The translations under genes were made by a program, and so were the position numbers. From Telmatactis stephensoni (lineage: Eukaryota; Cnidaria; Anthozoa; Actiniaria; Isophelliidae), in the NCBI GenBank assembly GCA_029948255.1, contig JALIZF010001728.1, positions 248,001 through 312,000 on the forward strand: a stretch of 64,000 nt of DNA. The letters run 5' to 3'. How positions within the stretch are numbered: the stretch's first letter is position 1; each line of letters opens with the position of its first letter. The notes beneath the pieces are model-generated. The model had not been told where the DNA came from. It saw only the letters and a list, made by a program, of their open reading frames with translations, and did no database searches. Shown here one piece after another: positions 35,001 to 48,699 of this stretch.

Positions 35001-35604
35001 TGAAAACAAGGTGCTAGTCAGAAAACCAAACAAACTGAATTCATAAGTTGGATATTGCCACGATATCTACATCTATGTCTTCCCAATGAATAATTCAGGA
35101 TAGGTTGTTGCATTAGACATGTAATTCACAGATTTTTTCTCACCGTATATATCCCCGTCTTGTCCAGTGGCGTCAACCTTTCGTCCCAGAATTCTCAAGT
35201 GACCACGACTTGATCGAGAATACAACTGTGTTTCTCTAAGGAATGGTAGGCTTCGTGTATCGCTTCGTCCTCTTTCGTTTGAAACATACTCGTCAAATGA
35301 AGGTTTGGAAGACTAAAAAGCAAAAATGAAAATTCTTCGAGTTGAGCTGAATAAAGTTCGGCTTCGTAGAGTTGCTCAACTTACCAGAAATGTTGCAGTT
35401 GTCGTCGGTACGTAGCCACGTCTAAGGGAGACACAAAGAAAGTTAACACGAGGAAGCACTCATTCATGTTGATGAGCAATCATCAAAACACTTGCCAGAA
35501 TGAAGCTTTTCTACAGAAAATAAGTGCATAGAAATATGAAACTGTACTTACACTGCAAAGAACAAGAAAGAGAATTTGAAGGAAGAAAATAATGAGACAG
35601 CCAT
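32014..35604 (-). CDS. FGF-like gene 2 (FGF8/17/18-like exon plan), complete
   Basis: Five minus-strand exons give a continuous 286-aa protein: 35604-35552, 35421-35385 (37 nt), 35312-35144, 33785-33676 and 32505-32014 (stop). Phases 2, 0, 1, 0 all agree with GT-AG sites. Residues 1-17 (MAVSLFSSFKFSFLFFA) are a signal peptide. The beta-trefoil core runs from QLYSRSSRGHLRILGRKVDA (69-88 region) through KLIIESDNFGRVKIRG and YLCI (109-112) to KCVFYEKYAPNSFTEF, ITVSKRG and KSVQFIQRP (to about 181). The C-terminus (about 232-284) is a tract about 70% Lys/Arg, well beyond the usual FGF heparin-binding site. As a family, FGFs are secreted, bind heparan sulphate and activate FGF receptors. The small second exon resembles that of vertebrate FGF8-group genes as I recall them. 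It is closest to FGF-like gene 3 in this window, which points away from it. Confidence 0.92.
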
Positions 35605-35800
35605 CGTGCCGTCCTGAATATGGCTTTAGCGGAGACTTGCTGAAAGTACAAGGACAGAGAAAAGACAGCTCGCTTAAGAGCCGCGAGGACCAAGTCCTAC
35701 GTGTGACACAAGTCACTAAAATATCGCAACAGCATGAGATTAAATAGATATTTTTATCCCTTTTGTCTAGCTCCACAGGAACGGTGCTTTTTTGTGTCGT
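35605..35800 (-). promoter_or_regulatory. Upstream region of FGF-like gene 2: candidate 5'-UTR acceptor and TATA-like motif
   Basis: About 40 nt upstream of the ATG the minus strand has TTGTACTTTCAG, a possible acceptor for an upstream untranslated exon. A GGGATAAAAATATC element lies further up, near 35755. An alternative reading frame here is also hydrophobic but does not keep the splice phase. Confidence 0.3.
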
Positions 35801-37570
35801 GTCTATTAAACGGCATTCTGCTGTAAAAGCGTATCAAAGGTGCATGCAATGGATTGATATGCAGATAGCTGCTAATTAAACCTACTAGCGGCTAATTACG
35901 AGCACACTGGGAGGGACCGTCTGGTCTGCATTGAATAAACACAGCAAGCAAATACGGTCGTATACTGACCTCGACATTACTCTTTTGTAAGCTCTTTCTC
36001 AAGTAATAGAGTGGAGTGATCTAAAGACACGATATACGTCAAGGATGTTAATACGGTGTTGTAGTTTGTTAACGAGAAGGTTCGTTGTAGTTATCCCATT
36101 AACAGATCAACGGGTGTGGGCGTGACACGTAATACAATTAGACCATCGCATTGTAAACAACACGTCAAGAAATCACTTTGACTCGATTCATGGTGAAATT
36201 GACCTGATTCTATAATAATCCTTGCTTGTCAGTTTACAATCCTCATGAATATTTAATGCTATTGTAAGAACACGACGTTAAAATGTCAACAACACGCAAC
36301 TCTGACGATGATACAGCATTGTTCGCATTTCTTGGCAAAGTTCTTCAAGAAAGATGAACGTAAACAAAGTCCATGACAAACAAGAAACGCTGAAGAAGTC
36401 GAGAAAAATTTTCAAACTTTTTGAAACGTGCTAAAATGGTCATCCCGGAAGTGCTATTGAAGAAGACAAACAGGGAACGTTTATCAAGCGGTAAGTGATC
36501 GTGATGGGACGATTGCACGCTTCTTCCGCACAGGAACTCGAACAAGTGAAAACCAACAAAAGAAACACTGAAAAGGATATTGCCATTAAATAGCTCAAAT
36601 ATTGGAATTAGTTTATACTAATCACCAATGATTATAATCCCTTTTTTCATTTTGTTTCTTTCGTTTCCCTAATCCCAACCCAGGAGGCATTAAACCAATC
36701 AGGTGATCTTATGATCTTTTAATCCTAGGATTGAAGGCTTTGACTTATCTCCCCTGCAGGTTTGTTTTCCCTTTGACAAATTGATGTTTGAAGTCAGCTC
36801 TTGTTTGGTTAAAAATGTAAGGAATTTGACGTATGATATCCCAATCTTTCATGCTATTCAGACAATCGGTAACACTCAACTGATGATGAATCACTTCAGA
36901 ACCAGTAGTTTGGATCAAGTAAAACCTGCATTTTTGTTCTGTAGTTTATCGGCATTTTCGATGCCCTCGAAATAAAATCCTCCACCATTTATGAGGTACA
37001 GTGAAAAAATAACGTTGAGATAAATCTTAAAAACTGATCAATTACACTAATGATAGCTATTATGAAACAAATTTGATGATAAAACTGGATTAATTAAATA
37101 ATGAACAAATTGAGTTGAGTAGGTAATCAGTCTCTGTTAGTCAATCGCTACACTAAATACCGTGCAAATGATCGAATAAGCCCCTGTCTGCAGGGTCAGT
37201 TTTTTAATAGGCCCCCTGGCTCGAAATAAGACCCCTCCATGAATTGAAGTTTAATTAATTTATTTAGTTATTTAGGTCAAGAAAACGGTACGAACCTGAA
37301 ATTAAATGTAGTTCACAACATAGTACAATGGATTATACCACACAAGTCTAATTTGTTTTATTGTGGTATTTTATCATATTTTATAAAAGACTAAAAAGAT
37401 AAACGCACTGCTTGATATTTACTCACGATTTTCTCCATCAGAAACAAATCCAAATGTCCCAAGGGGTCTCACCAAATTATATACGGCCGTTTTAATTGAT
37501 GAAAATTGTGAGAGCTCATTCTGATTTGCAAATGATTTGCAAATCTTCCTTGGTACACAATCCTTTTCTT
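35800..37570. other. No gene seen
   Basis: The intergenic space between the divergent FGF-like genes 2 and 3 begins here. No exon or conserved-looking block was recognised by eye, although regulatory elements for both genes could lie in it. Confidence 0.35.
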
Positions 37571-37574
37571 ATTG

Positions 37575-38290
37575 GTAGGTGTGATGGTACATGCGGTGAT
37601 ATGCTGGCGCGGTGTGCGTTGTTGAGTGGTGTAATTGTATGATACGTTGCATGGTGGGTCTTGATGTGACATGACATTGTTTGGGTGATGTGACCTGTTG
37701 AGGTATGGTATTGTGCAGTGTACTGTAGTATGGTGTGACACTAGTGTCGTACGCGCGGTGTCGCTTGGTGTGCTCGTGTGCAGGTGCAATATAGGTACGC
37801 ACAAACCTCAAAATGCCAGAAGTACGCAGCACCCTCTGTTTCTCTTCTGCTCTGTTGTTTCCTTCCCATTCCGTACGTAAAGTACGGAGACTAATCTGGG
37901 ACTAGAGGCACGCACGTGCGTAATGTTAGCTACACCACTGTGGTGTAATGTAGAGTGCGTGGCTTGAAGTGTGGTTGTGAGGTATGGAGAGAAGTGGTAT
38001 GATTTGATGCGTTGTGATGTGGTGTGATGTGGTGTGCGATGTGCTGTGGCATGGCATGGTATGGTATGGTATGGTATGGTATGGTATGGTATGGTATGGT
38101 ATGGTATGGTATGGTATGGTATGGTATGGTATGGTATGGTATGGTATGGTATGGTATGGTATGGTATGGTATGGTATGGTATGGTATGGTATGGTATGGT
38201 ATGGTATGGTATGGTATGGTATGGTATGGTATGGTATTGTTATGGTATGGTATATGGTATGGTATGGCATGGCATGGCATGGCATGGTAG
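37575..38290. repeat. (ATGGT)n array with degenerate flanks
   Basis: A clean run of about 36 ATGGT units covers 38056-38236. Both flanks contain imperfect ATGGT/GTGTGAT/GTGGT phrases: left to about 37575, interrupted by unrelated sequence at about 37800-37925, and right to 38290 with ATGGC units. All six frames are open over it; none is a gene. Confidence 0.92.
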
Positions 38291-39111
38291 CAATAGATGT
38301 AGCAACTTTGTTGAAACACATAAATTTGTGCGCGTCGTCGCCCTGTGCGTCTAAGACTTAAAGCAGGACCATATTTTTTTCACACTTAAGTAACCAGTCC
38401 ATTTTGAATCTATTATGTATGTGCCGACTGCCACAGAAATCAAAGTGCTATTTTCCCAGGAGAACGTTATTTTGGATAATCGAAATTGCCCTTCCGCCAT
38501 TTTAAATTTGACATCACGGTCAAACATAGCGGGTTAGATCTCTGACGCCATCCACTCAATACACTCCTCAAATTAGAGACTGTTATAATGAGTTTTCAAT
38601 TTTCAGGCAGTGATTCCTTTTCAAATTTCTAAAAGCTACAAATAATACCTTTTTGAAGACAGTTATGTGTTTATTCGCCTCCATTATTTTGATACGTCAC
38701 TACGTCACTCGACCCATTCTCTTTTACGTATAAGTATCAAATCATCATTTTGTATCCATGTATCGGCAAACAAATTATTTTGCAGGACATATCACTATTG
38801 CCCTTTTTAAGTGAATTCTTCCAGTTCCTGCTTTAGTCTATCTTTATGTCAAATGAACACCAATAAAAACAATCTCTAACAAATATACGAGAAAAAAATC
38901 TTACAACAACTAATATATCATAATATATTTTAATAGATTATTTCTTATATATTTGTATATTTATCATTTGTTTTATTTTATTTTTAATAGATTGTATATA
39001 TTTTTATCTATCTAAGGGGGCCTATAGTAGGGAATCTTGAATTCTGTTTTAGGCCCTCTTCAGATTCATTTGATTATCATTATTTAATGAATGTAATGAA
39101 TTTGAAATTTG
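38291..39111. other. No gene seen
   Basis: AT-rich non-coding sequence. Confidence 0.35.
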
Positions 39112-39265
39112 ATAAAATAAAATAAAATAAAATAAAATAAAATAAAATAAAATAAAATAAAATAAAATAAAATAAAATAAAATAAAATAAAATAAAATAA
39201 AATAAAATAAAATAAAATAAAATAAAATAAAATAAAATAAAATAAAATAAAATAAAATAAAATAA
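39112..39265. repeat. (AAAAT)n microsatellite
   Basis: About 31 perfect units. It is the same pentanucleotide as the 29.3-kb array and in the same orientation. Confidence 0.97.
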
Positions 39266-42200
39266 AGTGAACTCACCAAGTCCTCATAACTAAAACTGGA
39301 ATGAACATTTCTTTCAAGATTACACTTTAACATTGAGCTTGCGTAGGATAATATATAGCAATGGAATGATGTTGCAATTAGTGTTTGAAAATATCATGAA
39401 TTACATTTGAATTGAACTTCAAATCATTACGTGTACACTTAAGGACGCTCGTGCCACTGCATACATGGCCCATGGCTGTATGATAGATTGAAGATAAAAA
39501 AAAATAATTGAAGACGAACGTTGGTCGTTGTATGCATGTCCTTGAACGGTCAGAGAGCGTTTATTCTTCAATAAATGGCCGCATAAATTCACACGATCAC
39601 CCACATTGAAAAATCACGTTTAATGACTTCAATAAAATCTCGATACTCCGGTGCGGTAAATCCATCCGCCCTGATGAAACTCCTCCATCAACGTCTCCCA
39701 CACCCAAACGGCTAATGACATTCGCTCGACGCCTTTAATTAGAACTGAGCCTCTGTTCTAATGTGGTTTTCCTTACACTACCAAGGCCACACATCTAGAC
39801 CTAAATGAACTTTTCCCTTTAATAAGATTAGGATGATTCTCACGAGGTTAAAAACACTAGTCATTACATCATTGCCCAGTTACCTAGACGGAATGACTAC
39901 AGGACTACTCGCGCGTGGACGTGCGTGTGTGCGCGGAGTCAATTAGTAGTACTAATGTTTGTATTTCCCACGACGATCGATAACAGTCTTGTAAATGAAG
40001 ATAAATCCCTCGTCAATATCTGGGAGGTCCATGCTGACGTCAAGAAGTTTAATACGTGCAAAACTTTGAAACTGTAGTATCATGTATATTCTCACAGGGA
40101 GTGACTAAAAGCCATAATGGTCTGTGTAATTGTTATCTGAAGGATATATCAAACAAAGGGTGTGGTCAGATGAGGAGTTTCTTCTCCTTCATAAACCAAC
40201 CTTTATTTTCGTTCCCAATAATACCCATTAAGATAACTGCCCTCAGCTTCTAAGAATGTTAGAATGTTATGAATATGAAGGTCTTCACTGATGAGATCCC
40301 TTTGTACAATGAACAAAAGCCAACGCACACTTTTAAAAGTTCTTTAAATAAGTTTACGGAGTAGACTACTGGCGAGTTAGCTGCCTGGAGTCAACCATCA
40401 AGGGCATGCTGTTGATTTTTGTTAATTGGTTTTAGTGTGACCTTTGCTATGTAGAATAACAGTCGATTATTCAGTACAAATGGAAGGTTTTACTTAACTA
40501 TGAACTGACCTCGACAAACTTAATGGTTAAGTGTATATTAGCACGTTATGTTTGTTTGTTTGCTTCCGTCTTTCCGTTCGTAACAGCTCTCTATAATAAA
40601 AATGTTTCTAAAAATGACCACACCTCTCTACAACTACCATCTCTCTAGAATTTTTCGTAGCTTATGGCTCCGAGTAACCAAATCCATGATTACAACACCA
40701 GAAAAAAAAATTAATCTATACAACTTCGACAGTTTTCCTGCAATACCAAGGCCCAACCTTATTAATTCACTTGCTAATGCAATTGTAAATAGTTTTTTCT
40801 ACGTAGCATTCACAAATAAGCTAAAGATCAGGATAGGATCTCAGTTGGTTAGTTCAATTCTCTGTCGGATCACCTCACACTTGTTTCGGCTTCTATCCAT
40901 TCCGTGTAGCTTTAATTAGCTTTAAAGACCCTTAAAACAGAGCATTGATGGAGAGAGGGGGGTAAAGAGCACACCCTCGGCTTCCTGGGAGACAAGCGTT
41001 CAGCTGAAGGAACTACCGACGCTAAATATAGTGCTTTACCCTTACCTGTCTCATTTCTAAATATTGTAAAAAATCTCTTAATCTTTTATGTATATTTTTC
41101 GGGATTTTTTTTTTTTTTGGTTTTTGTTTGTTTGTTTGTTTGTTTAGTTCATAGATATATTAATGAAGTGTGAATGTAAATAATTATTTTATAGCAAAAT
41201 AAACTGTAACTGTCGTATTTGAACTTCAGTTTGAATAACAGGGGTGTAAAAACATCCATGTACTTTATTGTACGAAGAAATATCATGAGATGCTGGGAGG
41301 TTCAACGGTGGCAACACTATAGCCTGAGTCTCAGCTTACCAAAACGTGCTCTCCAAAATGAATAGTCTATAGACTTCCAAAACTCAGGATGATAAAAGTC
41401 AAGTGCAGAAAAACCACAACCCAAAATAGAGTAGTAAAGGAAAAAATAGATCTTAACGGTTCCTAAAATAAACAATTTAAAGCGGTAACGGTCAAAGAGT
41501 AAAGTTACGGAACATCATCACAAAGATGAGATTAGAGAAACCACAATCCAGAATTAAATAGAAAAAAAGGAAATACAGACAAAAAACGGATAGAACTTAA
41601 AATAATACTAAGTATAAAGCATTCTAGTAAATGAACGCGGAAAAAATATGATGAAGGGAAAATAACAATTCTTCAATTTTCAATATTATGTAATTTTAGA
41701 TAATATGTTTTGAAACTAAATGGTTTTTTTCTCAGTCGGGACAGCTAGCATGAAAAATTTATTCTGAGTCAGAAATGAACATGATAATGGGAAAGGTTTG
41801 TCTTGAAAATTGCACAACTCATTTAAACAATCAATAACCAAAACCCAAAATATATCGAGAGACCGCAATAGTCAATGAAGAATACGAATGTAATAGTTTC
41901 AAAATCAAGTTAAAGAACAAAGGAAACAGAAATAAAATGCACACACGTCACATATGCACTGACCTGGAATGCACAAGAGTCTCGATACTCTACTTTAAGA
42001 GAACCGGTATCGTGTACTTCTAGATAACTAAACAAACCACAACAATATGCTGCTTGGATTCTCCAATTCCCGTAGCCATTAGATGAACAAACAAGCAACG
42101 ATAGTGAGAATATTTTGTTGACGTTTATCGTTTATTTTGTTGACGTTTATCCAAGATGGCTGTGAAGTCACATGCAATGGCTATCCTATATGTGGCTTTT

Positions 42201-43128
42201 TCTTTCTTTCTTTCTTTCTTGAAACGTCGGAGATCAGAGTTGTACCACTAATATGAAATGAAATTCCCTTTTTGGCTGATGTTTAGGTTTTGTATAACAA
42301 AATGAAACGTCGGGGAATTCTTAATTTAATATATATGATGTGTATCACTGTCATCTACTAGAGCATCGGTTGTGCAATTCCCTGACGTTTCTCTGACTAT
42401 TCAATAACCAATTTTGATGCCTTTCAGTTCTGAACATAAATCAGTTCTATTTCAATCGATATCAACGACGTTAATGCTTTAGGTTTGTAGAATTCATCGG
42501 AAAGCATGCAAAGTGGCTAAAACTGACAATTGCCTGAACTTGAGAACCTTTACAAATTTTCCCTGGCTTTTCAAAGTCAGCGGCAAATCTGACTTGTTAC
42601 TTGTTTTGCATTAAAATGTAAAATAGTAATTATAAGTACGTTTAGTCATAATTACTTTGAGTCTGGTTATAATATAGCTAAAGTTTTTTATACATGAGTT
42701 CTAATATAGTGTGGGAATTTCTGAAGAGTCACTGAACAAGCTAAATCTTATCACATGTGAAAGACCTTGTCGTACGTAGTTATTTGTTGATCCATTAGAC
42801 CACGCCCTACAACACCTTTCCTTGAATGGTGTGATAATTATACATACCATGATAGGTGTATGTGGATGAAGGACATGCAGCATTCTAGAAAACAAACTAT
42901 ACGGCAATAACATCCTTGAAAATAGCAGCTATTCGGCACTGTTAAAAGAAACGATTCACTAGTTAAGAAAATGGCACAAGAAAAGTTGCAATTTTAGAAT
43001 TTCTAAAATGAAAATTTTATTAGTGATTGTTCCGTGTTATTAATTCTATCCTGGAATAGGGCCGTTTCGATACCCCTTGTACTTAACTACATTAGCTTAT
43101 CACTTGAAAAACATGTTCATTAATCAGG
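39266..43128. other. No gene seen
   Basis: Intergenic. Low-complexity T/TTTG tract at about 41107-41145 and a TTTC run at about 42200-42220. A 105-codon plus frame (40602-40919) shows no domain that I recognise and is Ile/Ser/Leu-rich as expected by chance in AT-rich DNA. Confidence 0.35.
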
Positions 43129-43413
43129 ATGTACCCTTTTGTCATGTTGCTTTTAGTGATGGGAAAATGTTGCAAGGGTGTCGACCATGTACCAAAGGAT
43201 GAGCCTCTTAAAGAAACAAGAAGATTATCAGCACAAGATGTATGGGAATCGCTCACGAAATCATACAGCTTAATAAATAAAAGACTTGTTTTATCCATTG
43301 TTTGCATGTACTTTATATGTACAAAAGATCGCTTGTGCATACGAAAGCTGCCCTACTTTTGTGGTTATCTAGTATTGTTTGTGGCATGGAGTATAGATAT
43401 AAACGTGAATTGA
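43129..43413 (+). CDS. Possible small secreted protein, uncharacterised
   Basis: A 94-codon frame with a hydrophobic start (MYPFVMLLLVMGKCCKG), then a charged segment (KDEPLKETRRLSAQDVWES) and a Cys-containing hydrophobic end. The first 50 residues look protein-like. No splice partner and no family recognised. It lies between FGF-like genes 2 and 3, so a signal-peptide exon of another gene is possible but not shown. Confidence 0.25.
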   Translation: MYPFVMLLLVMGKCCKGVDHVPKDEPLKETRRLSAQDVWESLTKSYSLINKRLVLSIVCMYFICTKDRLCIRKLPYFCGYLVLFVAWSIDINVN

Positions 43414-46400
43414 TTTAGCTGTTTTTATTTTTTCTATTGCATTTTCTGCTTAGTAGTACGGCTGAGGTGGCAGCACTTCGAAATAATAAATTTGAAAATG
43501 TGAAACAATACACCCATTACTTCGGGATATTTAGGGTGAAGACCAATGAAATTAATATGTGATATTCATATGTATTTTTGCACTTTTTTATCAAATTAAC
43601 ATACTTTTAACCCTGTATATGTCATTCTATACGGAAGCCACCCCCATCGTCCTCGTGTAGAGTAAGTAAAAATAGCACCCATAAATCCACTGTATATTTT
43701 TATTGAAGATGGTCCAGTAAAGCAACCTGCTGTATCCAAAATCTCTTGGCTGTTCTGTCAAAGGGATAATGGTGTATTTGCTAGAATAGAAATTGATTAG
43801 TATTAGTCCGCTTAAACTGTTTTACCTCGAATGAGGTACTGATATGCAAGCCGATGTCTCTCGAACAGTCCACTAGTAGCGATTTGTGAGCCCGCAGTAG
43901 ATTGACTTCTTCAAACTGCAGTTTGAACTGCAGTGTCGCACTTTAGGAGGGAGGAGAGAGCAGGGCTATTCGTACTTAACCCTCAATAGTAATGACATTA
44001 TATATATGAATAGTAACATAATATGGTCGATACTATAGCGCAATCTGGATAGTTCAACAATATTAACCAAGGACAAGAAATCCGCAGGGTTTTAGAAATA
44101 TTGCAACTGATCATGAAAAACTGATTTCCATGGAGAAGTCAGAATTTCTCAATGCAAAATCAGCAATTCAGAGCAATGCAGAAATGTTAAGTGCTCTATA
44201 TATTCATGTTTTTACAATATTATTTGACAAAAGAGCAGATAGGTTTTATTAATTTTCAAACAACAGCTTTCACTCTTAATCAATGTTCGTGAAAAACTGG
44301 AATGTACAACAACTGTAAACTACGAGTTAAAATACAATTTATGATAACTAAAAGACTGATTCATTACTTTACGGTGAGCAAACATACTGTAATGAATTTC
44401 AGTGAATTTGAACAAAGCAAACACAAGTATAATTTGAAATGTAGATTTCGAGCTGTATTTGTTGCAATATGAAATCATAGCGAAAACCAATCACTGGCAC
44501 ATACAATAGATTGATACAGTATTGGTGGTTGACACTATATGGAAACATGATCCATTAGCTCTTGACTCCTGCGTTTTTTAATACAAGACTAAAAACAATT
44601 GTTAAGTCTCAAAAACATTGATAAATTTGATGAAACGTATTTCTGGTATGAGATTCACATATCTTGAGGTTTCTTCCAAATCGATTTTCATTCCGTACAG
44701 TCCGCGTAATTTCATATCAATTGAGTTTATTGCATGTCCATTGCATTAACTATAAATACAACAAAAAACAAATTTCAAACGAAGTTCCTTTTTAAGAAAT
44801 CAAAAATTTGTTGAACTTACTCCCCAACCATCGATTCCTCAAGTGTTCAATTGTACATTTTGGTACACTCATCAACTACATGTGATCACGAAACGTGAAA
44901 GAATTTAGACCGACATCTGTAAAGGGGAAGTCAAGAAAATGGTCTTGCTCTCAGGCACTACTTTGCAGAGACTCAACAAACATGCTACAGTACAAGAAAT
45001 TGGGATTTGATAAGCTTCTACAATGATCCTTTTAGGAAACTTTTAAACTCCGTACAATTTGTGGTCCAGGAATGTAGTTAGCCACTGTTGGTGATGATGT
45101 ATCGGGGAAACCAGCAGAAAACAAAAAGGTTATTGTTCTGCAGTCAAACTGGAATCATTCCAAGTCAAACAGATTATTTGCGTGAGCAGAGCATTTAACG
45201 TGTTCAGTCGTAGTAATTAGAACCAGATTTACGACAAGCCGATTGATAGCATCAACTAATACTGATTACTGTAGCTAAAAGAGAACTGCGATCTTTTCGT
45301 CACATTTTATTGATGAGTTGCAGTCAACTTAAATTTCAGCAGCATGGCGCCTGGAATTGTCCTAACTACGATAGGAGTCCAGCCCAGTTTAGGTATCGTA
45401 CTCAACTCAGTCTGAATACAGACACTAAGGGCAACCTCGAATAAAGAAACAACCCTATCACAAACATTATCAACATATTTTAGGTTTGCAGCTTATCGTA
45501 GCTTATAGATGGATATCACTATTTGATTCTTGCACGAAAGTGTCTGCATGTTTTATGAGTGGTAGGCTGATGATGTTAAAAGGAGGGTTTTGGGTCATTA
45601 ATAAAGAGGGTCAACACTTAAAAAATTAGATGAACGTAGATTCACATTTTGTTAACATGGAAATATAGTCTCACTCTACTTCAGTTACCACTATGTCTCT
45701 TGGGCTTGCGAGACACAAGCCTTCCGTGCGCAGCCATGTTTTGGCTAGCGCCGCAATTGAAGGTTAGGTTTTGGTCTTATGCTACTGTAAACGTAAAGCG
45801 TTTCTAGTTTTTCCGTTTAGCTGATAGAAAACTGATTATCAAAATAGAAAAGGAGTTGTTTGCTGGATATTTTTATAAAGAGAGAGTATGATTGCTACCG
45901 AACTAAGAAAGTTCGCATATACCTTTTCAGTGTCCCTCCTCTACTGACGTTAACAAACACTCAGCAATAACGTTTTATGCAAAAATAGATTGCAAATACT
46001 TCCAAGGTCATTTATCAGATGTTAAAAGCTGATGTGCCAAAGAAGCAAGTGCCAATTTTTATGCGTATCGATAAAACAATCTAGATTTCAACACCAAGTC
46101 TTGCACAGACGATAGTTATGGTCATTCATTATTTGGTCCTTTTCTTGTGTAAGCAAAATAACGATGTTGCGTAAACCAGTCACGTGGTTTTCTTCAGTAC
46201 AAACGAAATGGAATGCAAGAGGGGCAATTTGTGGTCGGCCATGGTTCACCATCACAAACAATCGGAATATTGAAATTGTCATTTCATAGTCTTTCAAAAT
46301 AAACATTCCTTCGAGGAATAACGTCAAAGCTAAGGTTATCACCAGTCGCATGCGAGTACACTAATCTATAAGATAATCTCTAGATGTGTGTATATATAAA

Positions 46401-48307
46401 TTACTCAAGTATTTTAAGCGTGCATCTCATATCACAAGTTATCGAGACTAAACTGTCAATATCAAGAAAATATTTTACGAATGTTTAGATTTGGCTTCCC
46501 CCTTTTTTATTGATACTAAAGTGTCAATGATCGCGTTCAAGCGACAGATGATCAAACCTCTCCACAAATATGCGAATGAATTTCGTTTTTCAAAGTATTT
46601 CTTGGATCTTTTCATGACGGAACACTTACTTAGTGAGCAATTCAGTTCAATTTGCAATATAAATTTCAACTTCTTTTCTTATTTCCAAAACTATTTTTTC
46701 GAGTTATTTTTCAGGAAGATTCATTGTATTAAATGGACTTTTTAACAGATATGTCGTACATTTGTCTATTTCTAATCTCTGCCGCTCGCTTCATTTTCTT
46801 AAAAAATAGTATCTCAGGTGTTTGTATCGTTGTAGAAGTTGAAAATAAAATTACACCACATGTAGCTTTTTTGATTCAAATGCACTGACTATATTTTACA
46901 ATGTCACATTTCTATCCTGAGATATGACACAATATTACCTCATTTAGAAACTAATCCTACTACCTATAACTTAAGTGCCCGATCAGAAATTGACTACTAG
47001 TCATCTTTCATTTAGTTCCAATCTTTTACGCTCATTTATATTGACACACTACACGCCTCCACACTAATGACCTACTTGGCATGAATGAAAGACGAAACGC
47101 GGTCATCCCCAATGTACAAGCCCATTTACTGATTCATACGATCTTACATCCATGATCGATAATAAAGCTGTTTACTAATTCAACTCGTTGGTATAATAAA
47201 CTTTATGTCTACTGTCAATTAATTTACTTGTTCAGATTGTTGTATGTCTAAATTACACTGAGATTTTTGAAAGGGTACGAGAATCATGAATGACAACAAT
47301 TTTATTTGGCAAGACTAACAAGACTATTAAAGTAACAATATGATATCATATGCAGAACCTACACGGCATCGATTTACTCTCAATGTTTCCATCACTATGC
47401 AGTTCATCTATCGACAAAGGTTTTACGTGTAACATGGCTTTGCATTTTTGTACCTTGGAGTCCCTTCGCGTCCAGAGATCTGCTCAGAAATCTCCATATT
47501 GAGCATGGAACATTTTCCAACACAAAAATTCACCTGTAATGAATACTGGCGTCAATTTCAAACTGTTTAAGGTGGCGCCAATTGTCGTGCAGGGTATGAC
47601 CGATATGGGCCATGTAACCGATACACGGTAGTTTCACAAGGCTATAAAATCAACAAAGGACTGGACTAGACTCTAGGCTGGAGACAGTGGACAAAATTTT
47701 TATGACACCGGAAAGAACAACCACCTTTTGTGCCAGAGGGGATATTCATGATGCAATGTGCACCTTGTAATTACTCGTATTCATGATTTGGTATCACTAC
47801 TGATGTATAAAGCCTATTTATGCTGTATCCATATGATTGTTTGTTTGCATGGGAGTCGACGATTAAACAATGGACTGACAATTAGAAATTTCCAATGATT
47901 TATTCTTAATATACTTCAAATCTATCATCAAAATGTATTGTTAATCTATTCGGTCAAAGTGTCGCTAACAGCCCGGACTAAGAGCACGGACTTCCCCACA
48001 TTCCAATGCTCGAAAATCAGTGAAGATTCATGTATTAACAAAACAAGTTTTACAGCTCAATATCATCCCAATAAACATAAGTATTATGCATAGAGATATC
48101 GAGCGCAAACCTAGATTTTGTATATAATAAAGTCAGTCATATTTAAACAGACACTTTTTGGGGATATACGAGAAGCTAGGACAGGTTATAAAATCAAACC
48201 CATTTTCTTATCACTTAACAAAAGTAGCCTACTTTTTATTTCAAGTGTTTTTATAGGACGGAAAAGAACCAGGTAATCGTTTCGTAACTTTAAACAACTA
48301 CATCAGA
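43414..48307. other. No gene seen
   Basis: AT-rich intergenic sequence without clear repeats or exons. Confidence 0.35.
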
Positions 48308-48598
48308 TCAAGAGCAATCTAACGTCTCTAACCACTGCCCAGTATTTCTCCAGACCGGTAGCTGCGTAGATCCTATCGGAGCAACCGGAAACCGTCCATG
48401 ATCTTCGGGAAATTTTCCTCGCCATCCAATCTGATCAAGCGATTGAGATTTGTTCCGTGAATGGTGTTGAAGCGTCCTGTCTGGATTGTCTGATGTTTTG
48501 TTGCCGTCGAGATCGATTCGTGTTTCTCTGAAGGGTTTGTCGACAGGTCTGTGATAGGGTAGCGCCATAAGGTCGAGATTCGTGATAGGACAAGTTCT
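48308..48598 (-). CDS. Possible terminal exon, uncharacterised
   Basis: From an AG at 48600-48599 (GGTAAATTAG) the minus strand is open for 96 codons to a TGA, with sequence such as MALPYHRPVDKPFRETR, LDQIGWRGKFPEDHGRFPV and an end in WLETLDCS. The composition (Pro, Arg, Asp, Trp) is protein-like. A second minus-strand stretch at about 49199-49455, including SGHFITERNVIPDSFSPW, could be an upstream exon, but I could not join them. No family recognised. Confidence 0.25.
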   Translation of the reverse strand, partial: RTCPITNLDLMALPYHRPVDKPFRETRIDLDGNKTSDNPDRTLQHHSRNKSQSLDQIGWRGKFPEDHGRFPVAPIGSTQLPVWRNTGQWLETLDCS

Positions 48599-48699
48599 CT
48601 AATTTACCCCGATTAACATAAGGGTGATCGATATCATGATATATTGAGAAGATTTTTGCCACTGGATCATGATTACATATACTCATATTTTCCACCAAT

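Noticed and set aside
37926..38361. Long open frames on both strands (repeated Trp-Tyr-Gly-Met and Tyr-His-Thr-Ile)
   Set aside because: They are translations of the ATGGT microsatellite, open in every frame.
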